A DNA stretch of 64,000 nt, taken from NCBI RefSeq assembly GCF_000745345.1, contig NZ_JQNR01000005.1, forward strand, positions 2,790,001 to 2,854,000. Reading direction: 5' to 3'. Origin of the DNA: Actinacidiphila yeochonensis CN732. Lineage in GTDB: Bacteria > Actinomycetota > Actinomycetes > Streptomycetales > Streptomycetaceae. Below the pieces are notes generated by a model. That model made no database searches. It was not told where the DNA came from and saw nothing but the letters and a program-made list of their open reading frames with translations. Position numbers and translations under genes: made by a program. Position 1 is the first letter of the stretch; the number at the start of each line of letters is the position of its first letter. Shown piece by piece: positions 34,961 through 45,497 of the stretch.

Positions 34961-36919
34961 GTGAGCGACACCACCGATCTGATGGGCGTGCGCGCAGACA
35001 ACACTGTCGCCGCGTCCGAAGCCGACGCGCCTGCCGCCGGTGCTGCCGCGGCCACCTCACGGCGACGCCGGTCCGGCACCGGCCTGGAGGGCATGGTGCT
35101 GGCCGAGCTCCAGCAGGTAGCCGCAGGTCTGGGTATCAAGGGCACCGCGCGGATGCGCAAGGGCCAGCTGATCGAGACGATCCGGGAGCGGCAGGCCGGT
35201 GGCGCGGCCCCCGCGGCGGCCGCGGCCGAGGGTGCGGCGACCGAGAAGCCCAAGCGCCGGGCCACCTCCCGCGCCCGCCTTGAGCAGGCGGAGACGGCCG
35301 AGGCCCCGCAGACGCAGATCGAGATCCCGGGCCAGCCGGCCGGCGAGAAGGCCGCGGCGTCCGACCGCGCCGACGCCGCCGACAAGGACACCAGGGCCGA
35401 CAAGGCCGACCGTGCCGAAAAGGCCGACAAGGCCGACAAGGGCGGCGACCGCCAGGGCCAGGGCGACGACCGGCCCGAGCGTCAGCGCAGCGCCCGCGCC
35501 GACCGCCGCGAGCGGCAGCGCGACCGCCAGCGCAACCGCGGCGACGAGGGCGGCGAGGGCCAGCAGGGCGGCGGCCAGCAGGGCCAGAACCGCCGCGACC
35601 GGCAGCAGCAGGGCGGCGGCGCCGGCCAGCACGGCGGCCAGCAGGCCGGCGCCAACCAGCAGCAGGCGGACGACGACGAGTTCGGCGACGGCCGCGGCCG
35701 GCGCCGGGGCCGCTACCGCGACCGCCGCGGCCGCGGCCGGGGCCGCGAGGAGTTCGGCACCGAGCCGCAGGTGGCCGAGGACGACGTGCTGATCCCGGTC
35801 GCCGGCATCCTCGACATCCTCGACAACTACGCGTTCATCCGCACCTCCGGCTACCTGCCGGGCCCCAACGACGTCTACGTCTCGCTCGCCCAGGTCCGCA
35901 AGAACGGCCTGCGCAAGGGCGACCACGTCACCGGCGCGGTGCGGCAGCCCAAGGACGGCGAGCGGCGCGAGAAGTTCAACGCGCTGGTCCGGCTGGACTC
36001 CGCCAACGGCATGGCCGCCGACTCCGGCCGCGGCCGTCCGGAGTTCAACAAGCTCACCCCGCTGTACCCGCAGGACCGGCTCCGGCTGGAGAGCGACTCC
36101 AACGTGCTCACCACCCGGATCATCGACATGGTCTCGCCGATCGGCAAGGGCCAGCGCGGCCTGATCGTCGCCCCGCCGAAGACCGGCAAGACGATGATCA
36201 TGCAGGCGATCGCCAACGCGATCACCACCAACAACCCCGAGTGCCACCTGATGGTCGTCCTCGTCGACGAGCGGCCGGAAGAGGTCACCGACATGCAGCG
36301 GTCGGTGAAGGGCGAGGTCATCTCCTCGACCTTCGACCGGCCCGCCGAGGACCACACCACCGTCGCCGAGCTGGCGATCGAGCGCGCCAAGCGGCTGGTG
36401 GAGCTGGGCCACGACGTGGTGGTGCTGCTCGACTCCATCACCCGCCTGGGCCGCGCCTACAACCTGGCCGCGCCCGCCTCCGGCCGCATCCTGTCCGGCG
36501 GTGTGGACTCCACGGCGCTCTACCCGCCGAAGCGGTTCTTCGGCGCCGCCCGCAACATCGAGGACGGCGGCTCGCTGACCATCCTGGCCACCGCGCTGGT
36601 CGAGACCGGCTCGCGGATGGACGAGGTGATCTTCGAGGAGTTCAAGGGCACCGGCAACATGGAGCTCAAGCTCGACCGGAAGCTCGCCGACAAGCGCATC
36701 TTCCCCGCGGTGGACGTCGACGCGTCCGGCACCCGCAAGGAGGAGATCCTGCTCGGCGGCGAGGAGCTGGGCATCGTCTGGAAGCTGCGCCGGGTGCTGC
36801 ACGCCCTGGACCAGCAGCAGGCGATCGAGCTGCTGCTGGACAAGATGAAGCAGACGAAGTCGAACGCCGAGTTCCTGCTCCAGATCTCCAAGACGACCCC
36901 CGGGCAGAACAACGACTGA
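34961..36919 (+). CDS. rho: Transcription termination factor Rho
   Basis: 652 residues from a GTG at 34961 with AAGGA upstream; earlier in-frame starts lie in the leader. An N-terminal Rho helix domain (LEGMVLAELQQVAAGLGIKG) is followed by a 170-residue insertion rich in Asp, Lys, Arg, Gln and Gly (repeated DKADRAEKADKADK, GGQQGQNRRDRQQ, GRGRRRGRYRDRRG), typical of actinobacterial Rho and probably RNA-binding. Then come the cold-shock RNA-binding domain (DNYAFIRTSGYLPGPNDVYV), Walker A APPKTGKTM, Walker B VVVLLDSITRLGRAYN and the Q/R loops. It is a hexameric RNA helicase that ends transcription. Confidence 0.97.
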   Translation: MSDTTDLMGVRADNTVAASEADAPAAGAAAATSRRRRSGTGLEGMVLAELQQVAAGLGIKGTARMRKGQLIETIRERQAGGAAPAAAAAEGAATEKPKRRATSRARLEQAETAEAPQTQIEIPGQPAGEKAAASDRADAADKDTRADKADRAEKADKADKGGDRQGQGDDRPERQRSARADRRERQRDRQRNRGDEGGEGQQGGGQQGQNRRDRQQQGGGAGQHGGQQAGANQQQADDDEFGDGRGRRRGRYRDRRGRGRGREEFGTEPQVAEDDVLIPVAGILDILDNYAFIRTSGYLPGPNDVYVSLAQVRKNGLRKGDHVTGAVRQPKDGERREKFNALVRLDSANGMAADSGRGRPEFNKLTPLYPQDRLRLESDSNVLTTRIIDMVSPIGKGQRGLIVAPPKTGKTMIMQAIANAITTNNPECHLMVVLVDERPEEVTDMQRSVKGEVISSTFDRPAEDHTTVAELAIERAKRLVELGHDVVVLLDSITRLGRAYNLAAPASGRILSGGVDSTALYPPKRFFGAARNIEDGGSLTILATALVETGSRMDEVIFEEFKGTGNMELKLDRKLADKRIFPAVDVDASGTRKEEILLGGEELGIVWKLRRVLHALDQQQAIELLLDKMKQTKSNAEFLLQISKTTPGQNND

Positions 36920-36947
36920 CCCCGGTCCGTCAGGCCCGCCCGGCCGA

Positions 36948-36989
36948 GACGCCCGCGTGCCCCCGCCGAGCCGGGGGTGCGCGGGCGTC
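36948..36989 (+). terminator. Large hairpin terminator after rho
   Basis: GACGCCCGCGTGCCCCCG (36948-36965) pairs with CGGGGGTGCGCGGGCGTC (36972-36989) with a single two-base mismatch and a 6-base loop, 29 bases after the rho stop. No T tract follows. Confidence 0.7.
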
Positions 36990-37040
36990 TCCGCGTCTCC
37001 ACGTCTCGGCGACGCGGCTGTTCGGTGCTTCCGCGTCCTC

Positions 37041-37064
37041 GGCGTCTCGGCGTCTCGGCGTCTC
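37041..37064. repeat. Tandem GGCGTCTC octamer, three copies
   Basis: Three perfect consecutive copies (37041, 37049, 37057), with imperfect copies before them at 36990-37020 (CGTCTC, CGTCTCC). It lies in the 340-base gap between rho and the LCP gene, which otherwise shows no feature. Confidence 0.7.
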
Positions 37065-37262
37065 CGGACGGACGGGTCCGGGCATCGGGAGAAAGACCAG
37101 GTGGCGGCGGGGGCGCGCTCCCTCGGATGGCGGCGGGCGGGAGCCGGGCGCACGATGGGAGGTCTGACACACCGGACACCTCCGGAAGGCGTCGTACGGC
37201 CCGCGAACGCTCCACGGCACCGCCGGCGGTGATCCGGACAGGAGGAAGCCGAGGTCCCGCCC

Positions 37263-38396
37263 ATGCCGGACGACCAGCAGCCCCGCACCGGCTCCAGCCC
37301 CACCGGAGCCGGCCGCACCCGCCGACACCGCCGGGGGCTGCTCATCGCGGCCTGGAGCGCGGCCGGCGTGGTGCTGCTGGGCGGCGCGGGCGCGGGGTAC
37401 GCGTACCACCGGCTCAACGCCAACATCGACAGCGTCGACATCGACGGGGCCCTGGGCGGCCACCGGCCCGCCAAGCTGGGCAACGGCTCGATGGACATCC
37501 TGGTCCTCGGCTCGGACTCCCGCTCCGGTGCCAACCGCGAGTACGGCCACGACAGCGGCACCGCCCGCTCGGACACCGCGATGGTCGTCCACCTCGCCAA
37601 GGGCCACAAGCGCGCCACGGTCGTCAGCATCCCCCGCGACACCCTCGTCACGCGCCCGGCCTGCGCGACCGCGGACGGGCGGACGGCCCCCGCGCAGCGG
37701 CAGACGATGTTCAACAGCGCCTACGAGGTCGGCGGCCCGGTCTGCGCCGTCAAGACCGCCGAGCAGCTCACCGGGCTGCGCATGGACCACTACGTCGAGG
37801 TGGACTTCACCGGCTTCAAGGACCTGGTGAACACCCTCGGCGGGGTCCCGGTGACCACCACCCGGGCCATCCACGACACCAAGAGCCACCTCACCCTCGC
37901 CGCCGGCACCCACACGCTCGACGGCGAGCAGGCGCTCGGCCTGGTCCGTACCCGGCACGCCGTGGGCGACGGCAGCGACCTCGGCCGCATACAGCTCCAG
38001 CAGGCGTTCATGAAGGCGCTGATGGACCGGATCGGCGGCCTCGGGCTGACCACCAACCCCGCCAAGCTGTTCGCCGTGGCCGACACCGCCACCCGCGCCG
38101 TCACCACCGACACCGGCCTCGGCTCCGTGGACAAGCTGATGGGCCTGGCCCAGAGCGTGCGGCACCTGGACTCGACGAACACGCAGATGGTGACGCTGCC
38201 GGTGCGGTACGACCCGTCGAACCCGAACCGGGTCGAGCCGCTGCCCCGGCAGACCGCGATGGTGTGGGCGGCGCTACGGGCCGACCGCCCGGTGCCCGCC
38301 GCCGCGGTGACGGGCTCGGCCGGGGGACGCGGCGACGCGGGCGGTGTCCTCCAGGCCGAACCGGAGCCGAAGCCGTCCGCCTCGCACGGCGGCTGA
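37263..38396 (+). CDS. LytR-CpsA-Psr family cell-wall polymer ligase
   Basis: 377 residues from an ATG at 37263. A basic N-terminus, one transmembrane helix (about 25-47) and an extracellular LCP domain: LGSDSRSG, ARSDTAMVVHL, SIPRDTLV, VEVDFTGFKDLVNTLGGV and VRTRHAVGDGSDLGRIQLQQAF carry the conserved Asp and Arg residues that bind the polyprenyl-pyrophosphate lipid. Enzymes of this family transfer glycopolymers from lipid carriers to peptidoglycan. The C-terminal 40 residues are a Gly/Pro tail. The gene stands alone between rho and rpmE with large gaps on both sides. Confidence 0.9.
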   Translation: MPDDQQPRTGSSPTGAGRTRRHRRGLLIAAWSAAGVVLLGGAGAGYAYHRLNANIDSVDIDGALGGHRPAKLGNGSMDILVLGSDSRSGANREYGHDSGTARSDTAMVVHLAKGHKRATVVSIPRDTLVTRPACATADGRTAPAQRQTMFNSAYEVGGPVCAVKTAEQLTGLRMDHYVEVDFTGFKDLVNTLGGVPVTTTRAIHDTKSHLTLAAGTHTLDGEQALGLVRTRHAVGDGSDLGRIQLQQAFMKALMDRIGGLGLTTNPAKLFAVADTATRAVTTDTGLGSVDKLMGLAQSVRHLDSTNTQMVTLPVRYDPSNPNRVEPLPRQTAMVWAALRADRPVPAAAVTGSAGGRGDAGGVLQAEPEPKPSASHGG

Positions 38397-38949
38397 GAGC
38401 GCCGAGCGGCGGCCGGCGACACCCCGCCCCCCAGGGCTGCCCGCCCCCAGGGCTGCCCCGACACCCCCAGGGCCGTCCCGAACCCGCCGGGCCGTGCCGA
38501 GCGGCGCAGGGCCGTCCCCGAGCGGCCCCGGCGCGGCGGCGAGCGCCGTCCGGAGCCCTCAAGCGCCGACCTGGGAGCCCGCAAGCCCCCCGCCGGCCAA
38601 GGCGGCCCACGAGGCCGCGCAGGCGCCTCCTCGACCCCCTCAGGCCCCCTCAGGCCCCGTCCAGTGGTCCGGCGGCCCTCCCGACCTGCGGCGGAACCCG
38701 CGTCGGCCTACGACGGACCCGTGACGGACCCGTGACGGCCCGCGCGAGGCCGCACCCGTGGTCCCGGCCGTCGCCGCCGGCACCTGCTCTCACCCCGCTG
38801 ACCTGCGACGATGTCCACGGGAATGTTCCGGTCCCGGACCTGGTTTTGTCCCAAAGGGCCGGTCCTGGCAGACTGGTCCGCTGGCCCCGGTTCACGCATC
38901 GGCAACCCCGCCTGTGCGACCCGGCGCCCTCCGGAACCTAGGAGCACCC
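38397..38949. other. GC-rich low-complexity gap before rpmE
   Basis: About 550 bases with no supportable gene. The first 250 bases repeat CCCCAGGGCTGCC-like units (38430-38480) and other C/G runs. The last 120 bases are more balanced and should contain the rpmE promoter; no box can be defended. Confidence 0.4.
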
Positions 38950-39174
38950 TTGAAGCGCGAGATCCACCCCGAGTACGTCGAGACCCAGGTCACCTGCACC
39001 TGCGGCGCGTCGTTCACCACCCGTAGCACCGAGACCAGCGGCCAGATCCGCGCGGACGTGTGCTCCGAGTGCCACCCGTTCTACACGGGCAAGCAGAAGA
39101 TCCTCGACACCGGCGGCCGCGTGGCCCGCTTCGAGGCCCGCTTCGGCAAGAACGCCGGGTCCGGCAAGAAGTAG
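38950..39174 (+). CDS. rpmE: Ribosomal protein bL31 (zinc-binding form)
   Basis: 74 residues starting at a TTG (38950) with AGGAG six bases upstream; no ATG or GTG gives the family N-terminus MKREIHPEYVETQVTC. Cys16 and Cys18 in TCTCGA and Cys36 and Cys39 in VCSECH make it the zinc-containing C+ form. It is a component of the 50S subunit that bridges to 30S. It lies just upstream of prfA, the usual order. Confidence 0.95.
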   Translation: MKREIHPEYVETQVTCTCGASFTTRSTETSGQIRADVCSECHPFYTGKQKILDTGGRVARFEARFGKNAGSGKK

Positions 39175-39184
39175 CGGTCCCGCC

Positions 39185-39236
39185 AGCGCCGGTCTCCGCG
39201 ACGCTCCGTCCAGGTGCGTCGCGGGCCGGCGCTTTG
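39185..39236 (+). terminator. Terminator between rpmE and prfA
   Basis: AGCGCCGG plus CCGCGACGC on the left pairs with GCGTCGCGG plus CCGGCGCT on the right, followed by TTTG. It starts 11 bases after the rpmE stop, so rpmE and prfA can be regulated apart. Confidence 0.75.
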
Positions 39237-39360
39237 TCGTCCCCGGCAGTGCCGCCCCACCGGCGGCAGCCGCCCGGAGGCGCAGGTCCCACCCGCGCCG
39301 ACAGCGCTGTCAGCGCCGTCCCCCAGCATCAGGCAGCATCTACTCCTCCAGGAATCCACC

Positions 39361-40440
<1,080 letters not shown>

Positions 40441-40454
40441 GGAGAGGACGGGAC

Positions 40455-41300
40455 GTGAACCTGCTGCTCGCCGAGGTGGCGCAGGCCGCCCAGCGGCTGG
40501 CCGACGCCGGGGTGCCCTCGCCGCGCTTCGACGCGGAGGAACTGGCCGCGTACGTCCACGACGTCAAGCGCGGCCAGCTGCACACCGTGGCCGACGCCGA
40601 CTTCGACGCGCGCTACTGGGAGGCCGTGGCCCGCCGTGAGGCCCGCGAACCGCTCCAGCACATCACCGGACGCGCCTTCTTCCGCTACCTGGAACTCCAG
40701 GTCGGACCCGGGGTGTTCGTGCCGCGGCCGGAGACGGAGTCGGTGGTCGGCTGGGCGATAGACGCCGTCCGCGCCATGGACGTCGCCGAGCCCCGCATCG
40801 TCGACCTGTGCACCGGCTCCGGCGCCATCGCGCTGGCGCTGGCCCAGGAGGTGCCCCGGTCCCGGGTGCACGCCGTGGAGCTGTCCCCGCAGGCGCTGGA
40901 GTGGGCCCGCAGGAACACCGCGGGCAGCAAGGTCGACCTGCGCGAGGGCGACGCCCTCACCGCATTCCCCGACCTCAACGGGCAGGTGGACCTCGTGGTC
41001 TCCAACCCGCCCTACATCCCCACCACCGAACGCGCCCTGATGGCACCCGAGGCGCGCGACCACGATCCCGAACTCGCCCTGTTCTCCGGCACCGACGGCC
41101 TCGACGCCATCCGCGGCATCGAGCGCACCGCGCACCGGCTGCTGCGCCCCGGCGGGGTGGTCGTCATCGAGCACGCCGACTCCCAGGGCGGCCAGGTGCC
41201 GTGGATCTTCGACGAGGACGCCGGGTGGGCCGACGCCGCCGACCACCCCGACCTCAACAACCGCCCGCGCTTCACGTCCGCCCGCAAGGCGACGCCGTGA
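40455..41300 (+). CDS. prmC: Release factor glutamine methyltransferase
   Basis: 281 residues from a GTG at 40455, 14 bases after prfA. An N-terminal helical domain is followed by a class I SAM methyltransferase: FVPRPETE, DLCTGSGAIALAL (SAM-binding) and VSNPPYIP (about 182-189), the NPPY motif that holds the target glutamine. It N5-methylates the GGQ glutamine of RF1 and RF2. Adjacent prfA confirms the identity. Confidence 0.95.
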   Translation: MNLLLAEVAQAAQRLADAGVPSPRFDAEELAAYVHDVKRGQLHTVADADFDARYWEAVARREAREPLQHITGRAFFRYLELQVGPGVFVPRPETESVVGWAIDAVRAMDVAEPRIVDLCTGSGAIALALAQEVPRSRVHAVELSPQALEWARRNTAGSKVDLREGDALTAFPDLNGQVDLVVSNPPYIPTTERALMAPEARDHDPELALFSGTDGLDAIRGIERTAHRLLRPGGVVVIEHADSQGGQVPWIFDEDAGWADAADHPDLNNRPRFTSARKATP

Positions 41301-41343
41301 GCGCCCAGCCCCTCGCACCAGCTCAGTTCCTGGAGGACATCCC

Positions 41344-41991
41344 ATGGCACGGCGATACGACTGCGCGGACGCGACCGACCGGGTCACCGGCCTGCGTGAG
41401 GCCGTCTCGGCGGTCAAGCGGGGCGAACTCGTCGTCCTGCCGACCGACACCGTCTACGGCATCGGCGCCGACGCCTTCGACAAGGACGCCGTAGGCGACC
41501 TGCTGGAGGCCAAGGGCCGCGGCCGCAACATGCCCTCGCCGGTGCTGGTCGGCTCGCCCAACACCCTGCACGGCATCGTCACCGACTTCTCCGAGCAGGC
41601 CTGGGAGCTGGTCGACGCCTTCTGGCCGGGCGCGCTGACCCTGGTCACCAAGCACCAGCCGTCGCTGCGCTGGGACCTGGGCGACACCCGCGGCACCGTC
41701 GGCGTGCGCATGCCGCTGCACCCCGTCGCCATCGAACTGCTCACCGAGACCGGCCCGATGGCCGTCTCCAGCGCCAACCTCACCGGCATGCCCTCGCCGC
41801 AGGACTGCGACGCCGCCCAGGGCATGCTCGGCGACTCCGTCGCCGTCTACCTGGACGCCGGGCCGACCCCGGCCGCGGTGCCGTCCAGCATCGTCGACGT
41901 CACCGGCAAGGTGCCGGTGCTGCTGCGGGCCGGGGCGATCAGCGCGGAGGAGCTCCGCAAGGTCGTACCCGACCTGGAGGAGCGCCGTTGA
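41344..41991 (+). CDS. tsaC: L-threonylcarbamoyladenylate synthase (Sua5/YrdC/TsaC)
   Basis: 215 residues from an ATG at 41344. A single YrdC domain: AVKRGELVVLPTDTVYGIGADA (dsRNA-binding-like cleft), KGRGRNMPSPVLV, FWPGALTLV, VGVRMPLHP and SSANLTGMPS are family landmarks. It makes threonylcarbamoyl-AMP from threonine, bicarbonate and ATP for t6A37 in ANN-decoding tRNAs. It has no extra C-terminal Sua5 domain. Its stop overlaps the TTG of the phosphatase gene. Confidence 0.94.
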   Translation: MARRYDCADATDRVTGLREAVSAVKRGELVVLPTDTVYGIGADAFDKDAVGDLLEAKGRGRNMPSPVLVGSPNTLHGIVTDFSEQAWELVDAFWPGALTLVTKHQPSLRWDLGDTRGTVGVRMPLHPVAIELLTETGPMAVSSANLTGMPSPQDCDAAQGMLGDSVAVYLDAGPTPAAVPSSIVDVTGKVPVLLRAGAISAEELRKVVPDLEERR

Positions 41992-42656
41992 CGACCCCCC
42001 TGCCGCGGGCGGCCGGCGGCGCGGTCGCCGGCCACCTGCCGCCGGCGGGGCCGCGGCCGCGCCCCGACACCCTGCGCGTCCTGCACGTGTGCACCGGCAA
42101 CGTCTGCCGCTCGCCGATGGCCGAGCGGCTGATGCGGCACGGCCTGGCGCAGCGGCTCGGCGCGGCGGCCGGCGCCATCGTCGTCGAGTCCGCCGGCACC
42201 TGGGGCCACGAGGGCGCGCCCATGGAGCAGCACGCGGCCGCCGTCCTCACCGAGTACGGGGCCGACACCGTCGGCTTCACCGGCCGTGAGCTCCTCGACG
42301 AGCACGTGATCGACGCCGACCTCGTCCTGACCGCCACCCGCGACCACCGCGCGCACGTGGTGTCCATGGGGCACGCGGCGGGACTGCGCACCTTCACGCT
42401 GAAGGAGTTCAACCGGCTGGTGCGGGCCATAGACCCGGCGACCCTGCCCGAGGGCGGCGTCGCCGAGCGGGCCCGCGCCCTGGTCCAGGCCGCCGCCGCG
42501 CTGCGCGGCTGGCTGCTGGCGCCCAGCCTCGGCGCCGACGAGGTGCACGACCCGTACGGGGCGCCGCTGGCGTACTTCCGCAGCATCGGCGAGGAGATCC
42601 AGGACGCCCTCGACCCGGTGGTGACCGCTCTCACCGGCATCCCCGCAGCCGTCTGA
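41988..42656 (+). CDS. Low-molecular-weight protein-tyrosine phosphatase
   Basis: 222 residues from a TTG at 41988 that overlaps the tsaC stop (TTGA), with GGAGGAG upstream. The catalytic loop is CTGNVCR, Cys35-X5-Arg41, followed by Ser; the general-acid motif is DPYG near 186-189. The protein has an extra Pro-rich N-terminus of about 28 residues and a C-terminal helix beyond the usual 160-residue domain. Family members dephosphorylate tyrosine on proteins, often those controlling surface polymer synthesis, and the next gene is a WecA-like transferase. Substrate unknown. Confidence 0.9.
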   Translation: MTTPLPRAAGGAVAGHLPPAGPRPRPDTLRVLHVCTGNVCRSPMAERLMRHGLAQRLGAAAGAIVVESAGTWGHEGAPMEQHAAAVLTEYGADTVGFTGRELLDEHVIDADLVLTATRDHRAHVVSMGHAAGLRTFTLKEFNRLVRAIDPATLPEGGVAERARALVQAAAALRGWLLAPSLGADEVHDPYGAPLAYFRSIGEEIQDALDPVVTALTGIPAAV

Positions 42657-43058
42657 CGACCGCGGGACCCGCGGGACCCGCCGGACGGCTCCCGCCCGAC
42701 GACCGCAGGACCCGCCCTCCGAGGACCGCCCGACGCCGCAGGACCCGCCGGAACCGCGCCGGCGGCCCGCAGACGTACGGCAGGCGTACCGAGCGGCCCC
42801 GGGTCCCCGGCGTCCCCGCGTCCCGCAGCGTTCCCGCGTCCCGCAGTGTCCCCCGTCTCACCGGCCGGCCGCTGCCGCCGCACGGGGACGAACCCCGACT
42901 CATACCCGCAACCGGGGCGGTGGAACCGCCGCAGCCCGCTGTGAGTCCTCCCTGGTGTTCGCTCTCCCGACCCGGCCACCACTAGGGTGTGAGGCTGTGA
43001 GGATCTCCCGGACGTGCGCGCGTCGTCGGCGTACCCCCGAGAACGTGGGAGGCTGCGC
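42657..43058. other. Low-complexity gap upstream of the WecA-like gene
   Basis: About 400 bases without a supportable gene. GACCGC(G/A)GGACCCGC-like units recur at 42657-42740, and an 18-bp tandem (CCCGCGTCCCGCAG, two copies) lies at 42814-42850. TAGGGT at 42983-42988 in an AT-richer patch is a plausible -10 box for the gene at 43059. Confidence 0.4.
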
Positions 43059-44384
43059 GTGCGCGAGTACCTGCTGACCCTGTTTATCGCCGCCGCGGTC
43101 ACGTACCTGCTGACCGGACCGGTGCGGAAGTTCGCCATCGCCGCCGGCGCGATGCCACCCATCCGCGACCGTGACGTGCACCGCGAACCGACCCCCCGGC
43201 TGGGCGGCATCGCGATGTTCGGCGGCCTGTGCGCCGGCCTGGTGGTCGCCGCGCACCTGACCAACCTCTCGTCGGTCTTCACGCTCTCGAACGAGCCGCG
43301 CGCGCTGCTGTCCGGTGCCGGCCTGATCTGGCTGCTCGGCGTGCTCGACGACAAGTGGGGCGTGGACGCGCTGGTCAAGCTCGGCGTCCAGATGATCGCC
43401 GCGGGCGTCATGGTCTTCCAGGGCCTGGCGATCCTGTGGATCCCGGTGCCCGGCATCGGCACGGTGGCCCTCACCCCGGTGCAGTCCACGCTGCTGACCG
43501 TCGCGCTGGTGGTCATCACCATCAACGCCGTGAACTTCGTCGACGGCCTCGACGGCCTGGCCGCCGGCATGGTCTGCATCGCCTCGGTCGCGTTCTTCAT
43601 GTACGCCTACCGCATGTGGTACGGCTACGGCATCGAGGCCGCCGCCCCCGCGACGCTCTTCTCCGCGATCCTCATCGGGATGTGCCTGGGCTTCCTGCCG
43701 CACAACATCCACCCCGCGCGGATCTTCATGGGCGACTCCGGCTCCATGCTGATCGGCCTGGTGCTCTCCTCGGCCGCGATCTCCATCACCGGCCAGGTCG
43801 ACCCGGACGCCATCACGTCGTTCACCGGGTCCACCAAGCAGACCGTCCACTTCATGGTCCCGGTCTACATGCCGCTGCTGCTGCCGCTGACCATGATCGC
43901 CATCCCGGCCGCCGACCTGGTGCTGGCCATCGTGCGCCGGACCTGGCGGGGCCAGTCGCCGTTCGCCGCCGACCGCGGCCACCTGCACCACCGGCTGCTG
44001 GAGATCGGGCACTCGCACAGCCGGGCCGTCATGATCATGTACTTCTGGGCCGCGCTGATCGCCTTCGCCTCGGTGGCGTTCTCGGTCAGCTCCTCCAGCC
44101 TGTGGATCGTGCTGGTGATCGTCGCGCTCAGCGCCGTCGGGCTGGTGGTGCTGCTGCTGCCGGCCTTCCGGCCGCACGCCCCGCGCTGGGCCGAGTCCGT
44201 TGTGCCGCCCCGCTACCGGCGCCGCCGGCGCCGGCTGGCCGCCGCCGCGGCCGCCGCGGAGCGGGAGATGCGCGCCGCCGACCCGGCCGACCGGCCCGCG
44301 CTCAACGGCGCCACCGCCGTCGGCGACCGCCCGCGGCTGCCCGAACACCGCGCCACCGGAACGCGGGTGGACTCCGGCCGGTGA
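43059..44384 (+). CDS. WecA/MraY-family undecaprenyl-phosphate GlcNAc-1-phosphate transferase
   Basis: 441 residues from a GTG at 43059 with GGGAGG upstream. About eleven transmembrane helices. Family motifs: RDVHREPTPRLGGIAMF, VLDDKWG (the DD of the Mg site), NFVDGLDGLAAG, HPARIFMGDSGSM and GHLHHRLLEIGHS, the last typical of the WecA branch. It links a GlcNAc-1-phosphate to undecaprenyl phosphate, starting wall-polymer or arabinogalactan-like lipid-linked glycan synthesis. The last 75 residues are a basic, Ala-rich cytoplasmic tail (RYRRRRRRLAAAAAAAE). In most Streptomyces it sits directly before the ATP synthase operon, as here. Confidence 0.92.
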   Translation: MREYLLTLFIAAAVTYLLTGPVRKFAIAAGAMPPIRDRDVHREPTPRLGGIAMFGGLCAGLVVAAHLTNLSSVFTLSNEPRALLSGAGLIWLLGVLDDKWGVDALVKLGVQMIAAGVMVFQGLAILWIPVPGIGTVALTPVQSTLLTVALVVITINAVNFVDGLDGLAAGMVCIASVAFFMYAYRMWYGYGIEAAAPATLFSAILIGMCLGFLPHNIHPARIFMGDSGSMLIGLVLSSAAISITGQVDPDAITSFTGSTKQTVHFMVPVYMPLLLPLTMIAIPAADLVLAIVRRTWRGQSPFAADRGHLHHRLLEIGHSHSRAVMIMYFWAALIAFASVAFSVSSSSLWIVLVIVALSAVGLVVLLLPAFRPHAPRWAESVVPPRYRRRRRRLAAAAAAAEREMRAADPADRPALNGATAVGDRPRLPEHRATGTRVDSGR

Positions 44385-44699
44385 CGGTGGCCTGACCGGG
44401 CGTGCCCGACGGTGTGCCCACGGTGGCCCCTTGGTGACGTACTGTCCCATCTGCTGCCGTTCTGCCGTACATTGGGCGGCGTGTCGCTACCCCCCGCGTG
44501 TGACAGGCGGCACATCTCCATGGTAAAGACCGCATCAAATACTTTGTGATAGCGTTCACGAAAGCAGGGAAGCCGCCGAAAGACCGCCAGAAACATGGTC
44601 TTCCGGCGTGTGGCGCACCCTCGCCCCCGTCCCCCGCTCGTCTCCGACGACTCCGCTCGCCGTACCGCTCGCCCCAACTCCCGCCGGAGGAGCCGCCCC
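44385..44699. other. atp operon upstream region
   Basis: About 315 bases. An AT-rich pocket at 44521-44560 (TAAAGACC, CAAATACTTTGTGATAGCG) stands out against 70 percent GC and is the likely promoter area for atpI. No matched -35/-10 pair is certain. Confidence 0.4.
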
Positions 44700-45158
44700 A
44701 TGCAGCCCAACGACGCCCGGATCCTCCGGGGCTCAGCCCTGGTGGCCGCGCCCGTCGGCGCCGTCGCCGTCATCGCCAGCGCTGTCCTCGCGGGCAGCCA
44801 CGGGCTGATCGGCGGACTGGTCGCGGTTGCTGTCGTGGGTGTGTTCTTCGCCGGCGGCTCCTATGCGCTGATGCGGATCACCGAGAACCGGCCCCAGGTC
44901 GCCATGACCGCGGGAATGCTGGTCTACGCCGTGCAGATCCTGCTCATCGGCGTCTTCATCGTCGCCTTCAACGGCACCAGCGCCTTCAGCGGGCGTGCCT
45001 TCGGGCTGAGCCTGCTGGTCACCGCGCTGGCATGGGTGGGCGGCCAGGTCAAGCAGAGTCTGACCAGCCGCATGCTCTACGTCGATCCCGAACCCTCGGT
45101 CCCTGCCCTGAAGCGGGAGGCGGACGCGGTCGGGACGGGGTCGCGCGATGCGACGTGA
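44700..45158 (+). CDS. atpI: ATP synthase protein I
   Basis: 152 residues from an ATG at 44700 with GGAGGAG upstream; a longer frame from 44595 lacks one. Four transmembrane helices and a short charged tail. AtpI proteins help assemble the c-ring or supply Mg2+ and are encoded first in many atp operons. A 340-base gap separates it from atpB, longer than other gaps in the operon, so it may have its own transcript. Confidence 0.85.
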   Translation: MQPNDARILRGSALVAAPVGAVAVIASAVLAGSHGLIGGLVAVAVVGVFFAGGSYALMRITENRPQVAMTAGMLVYAVQILLIGVFIVAFNGTSAFSGRAFGLSLLVTALAWVGGQVKQSLTSRMLYVDPEPSVPALKREADAVGTGSRDAT

Positions 45159-45497
45159 CGGAGAGCCCCCGCTCCCCGGAGCGGCGTGGCGGCTCCGCGA
45201 AGGAGCATGTAAGGGCAGGGTAAATCGCTTTCCCGCTGGTCTGCTATCGTCCGAAGTCGCATCCGGACGTGAGGGCCCCTCGCTAGCGCAGAGGGTCATG
45301 CCCCCGCGCCCTGCGGTGTATTCGGAACCGGAACCGCACGCGCGGCACGGAGGACGGATGCCCGTGCGGCGGTGCGGGCTCCCCGTGGACCACGCAGGCC
45401 TCGCCACGCCCCGCCCGCAGTGCCGAACAGCGGCCCCACCAGCCGCGCTGACACACAAGGTTGCCGTTACTTATGCGTCACGACGAAGGAGTCACGG
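45159..45497. other. atpI-atpB intergenic region
   Basis: About 340 bases with no gene. It ends with an AT-richer segment (45455-45490, GGTTGCCGTTACTTATGCG) that may contain a second promoter driving the structural atp genes. GAAGGAG at 45485-45491 is the atpB ribosome binding site. Confidence 0.4.
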
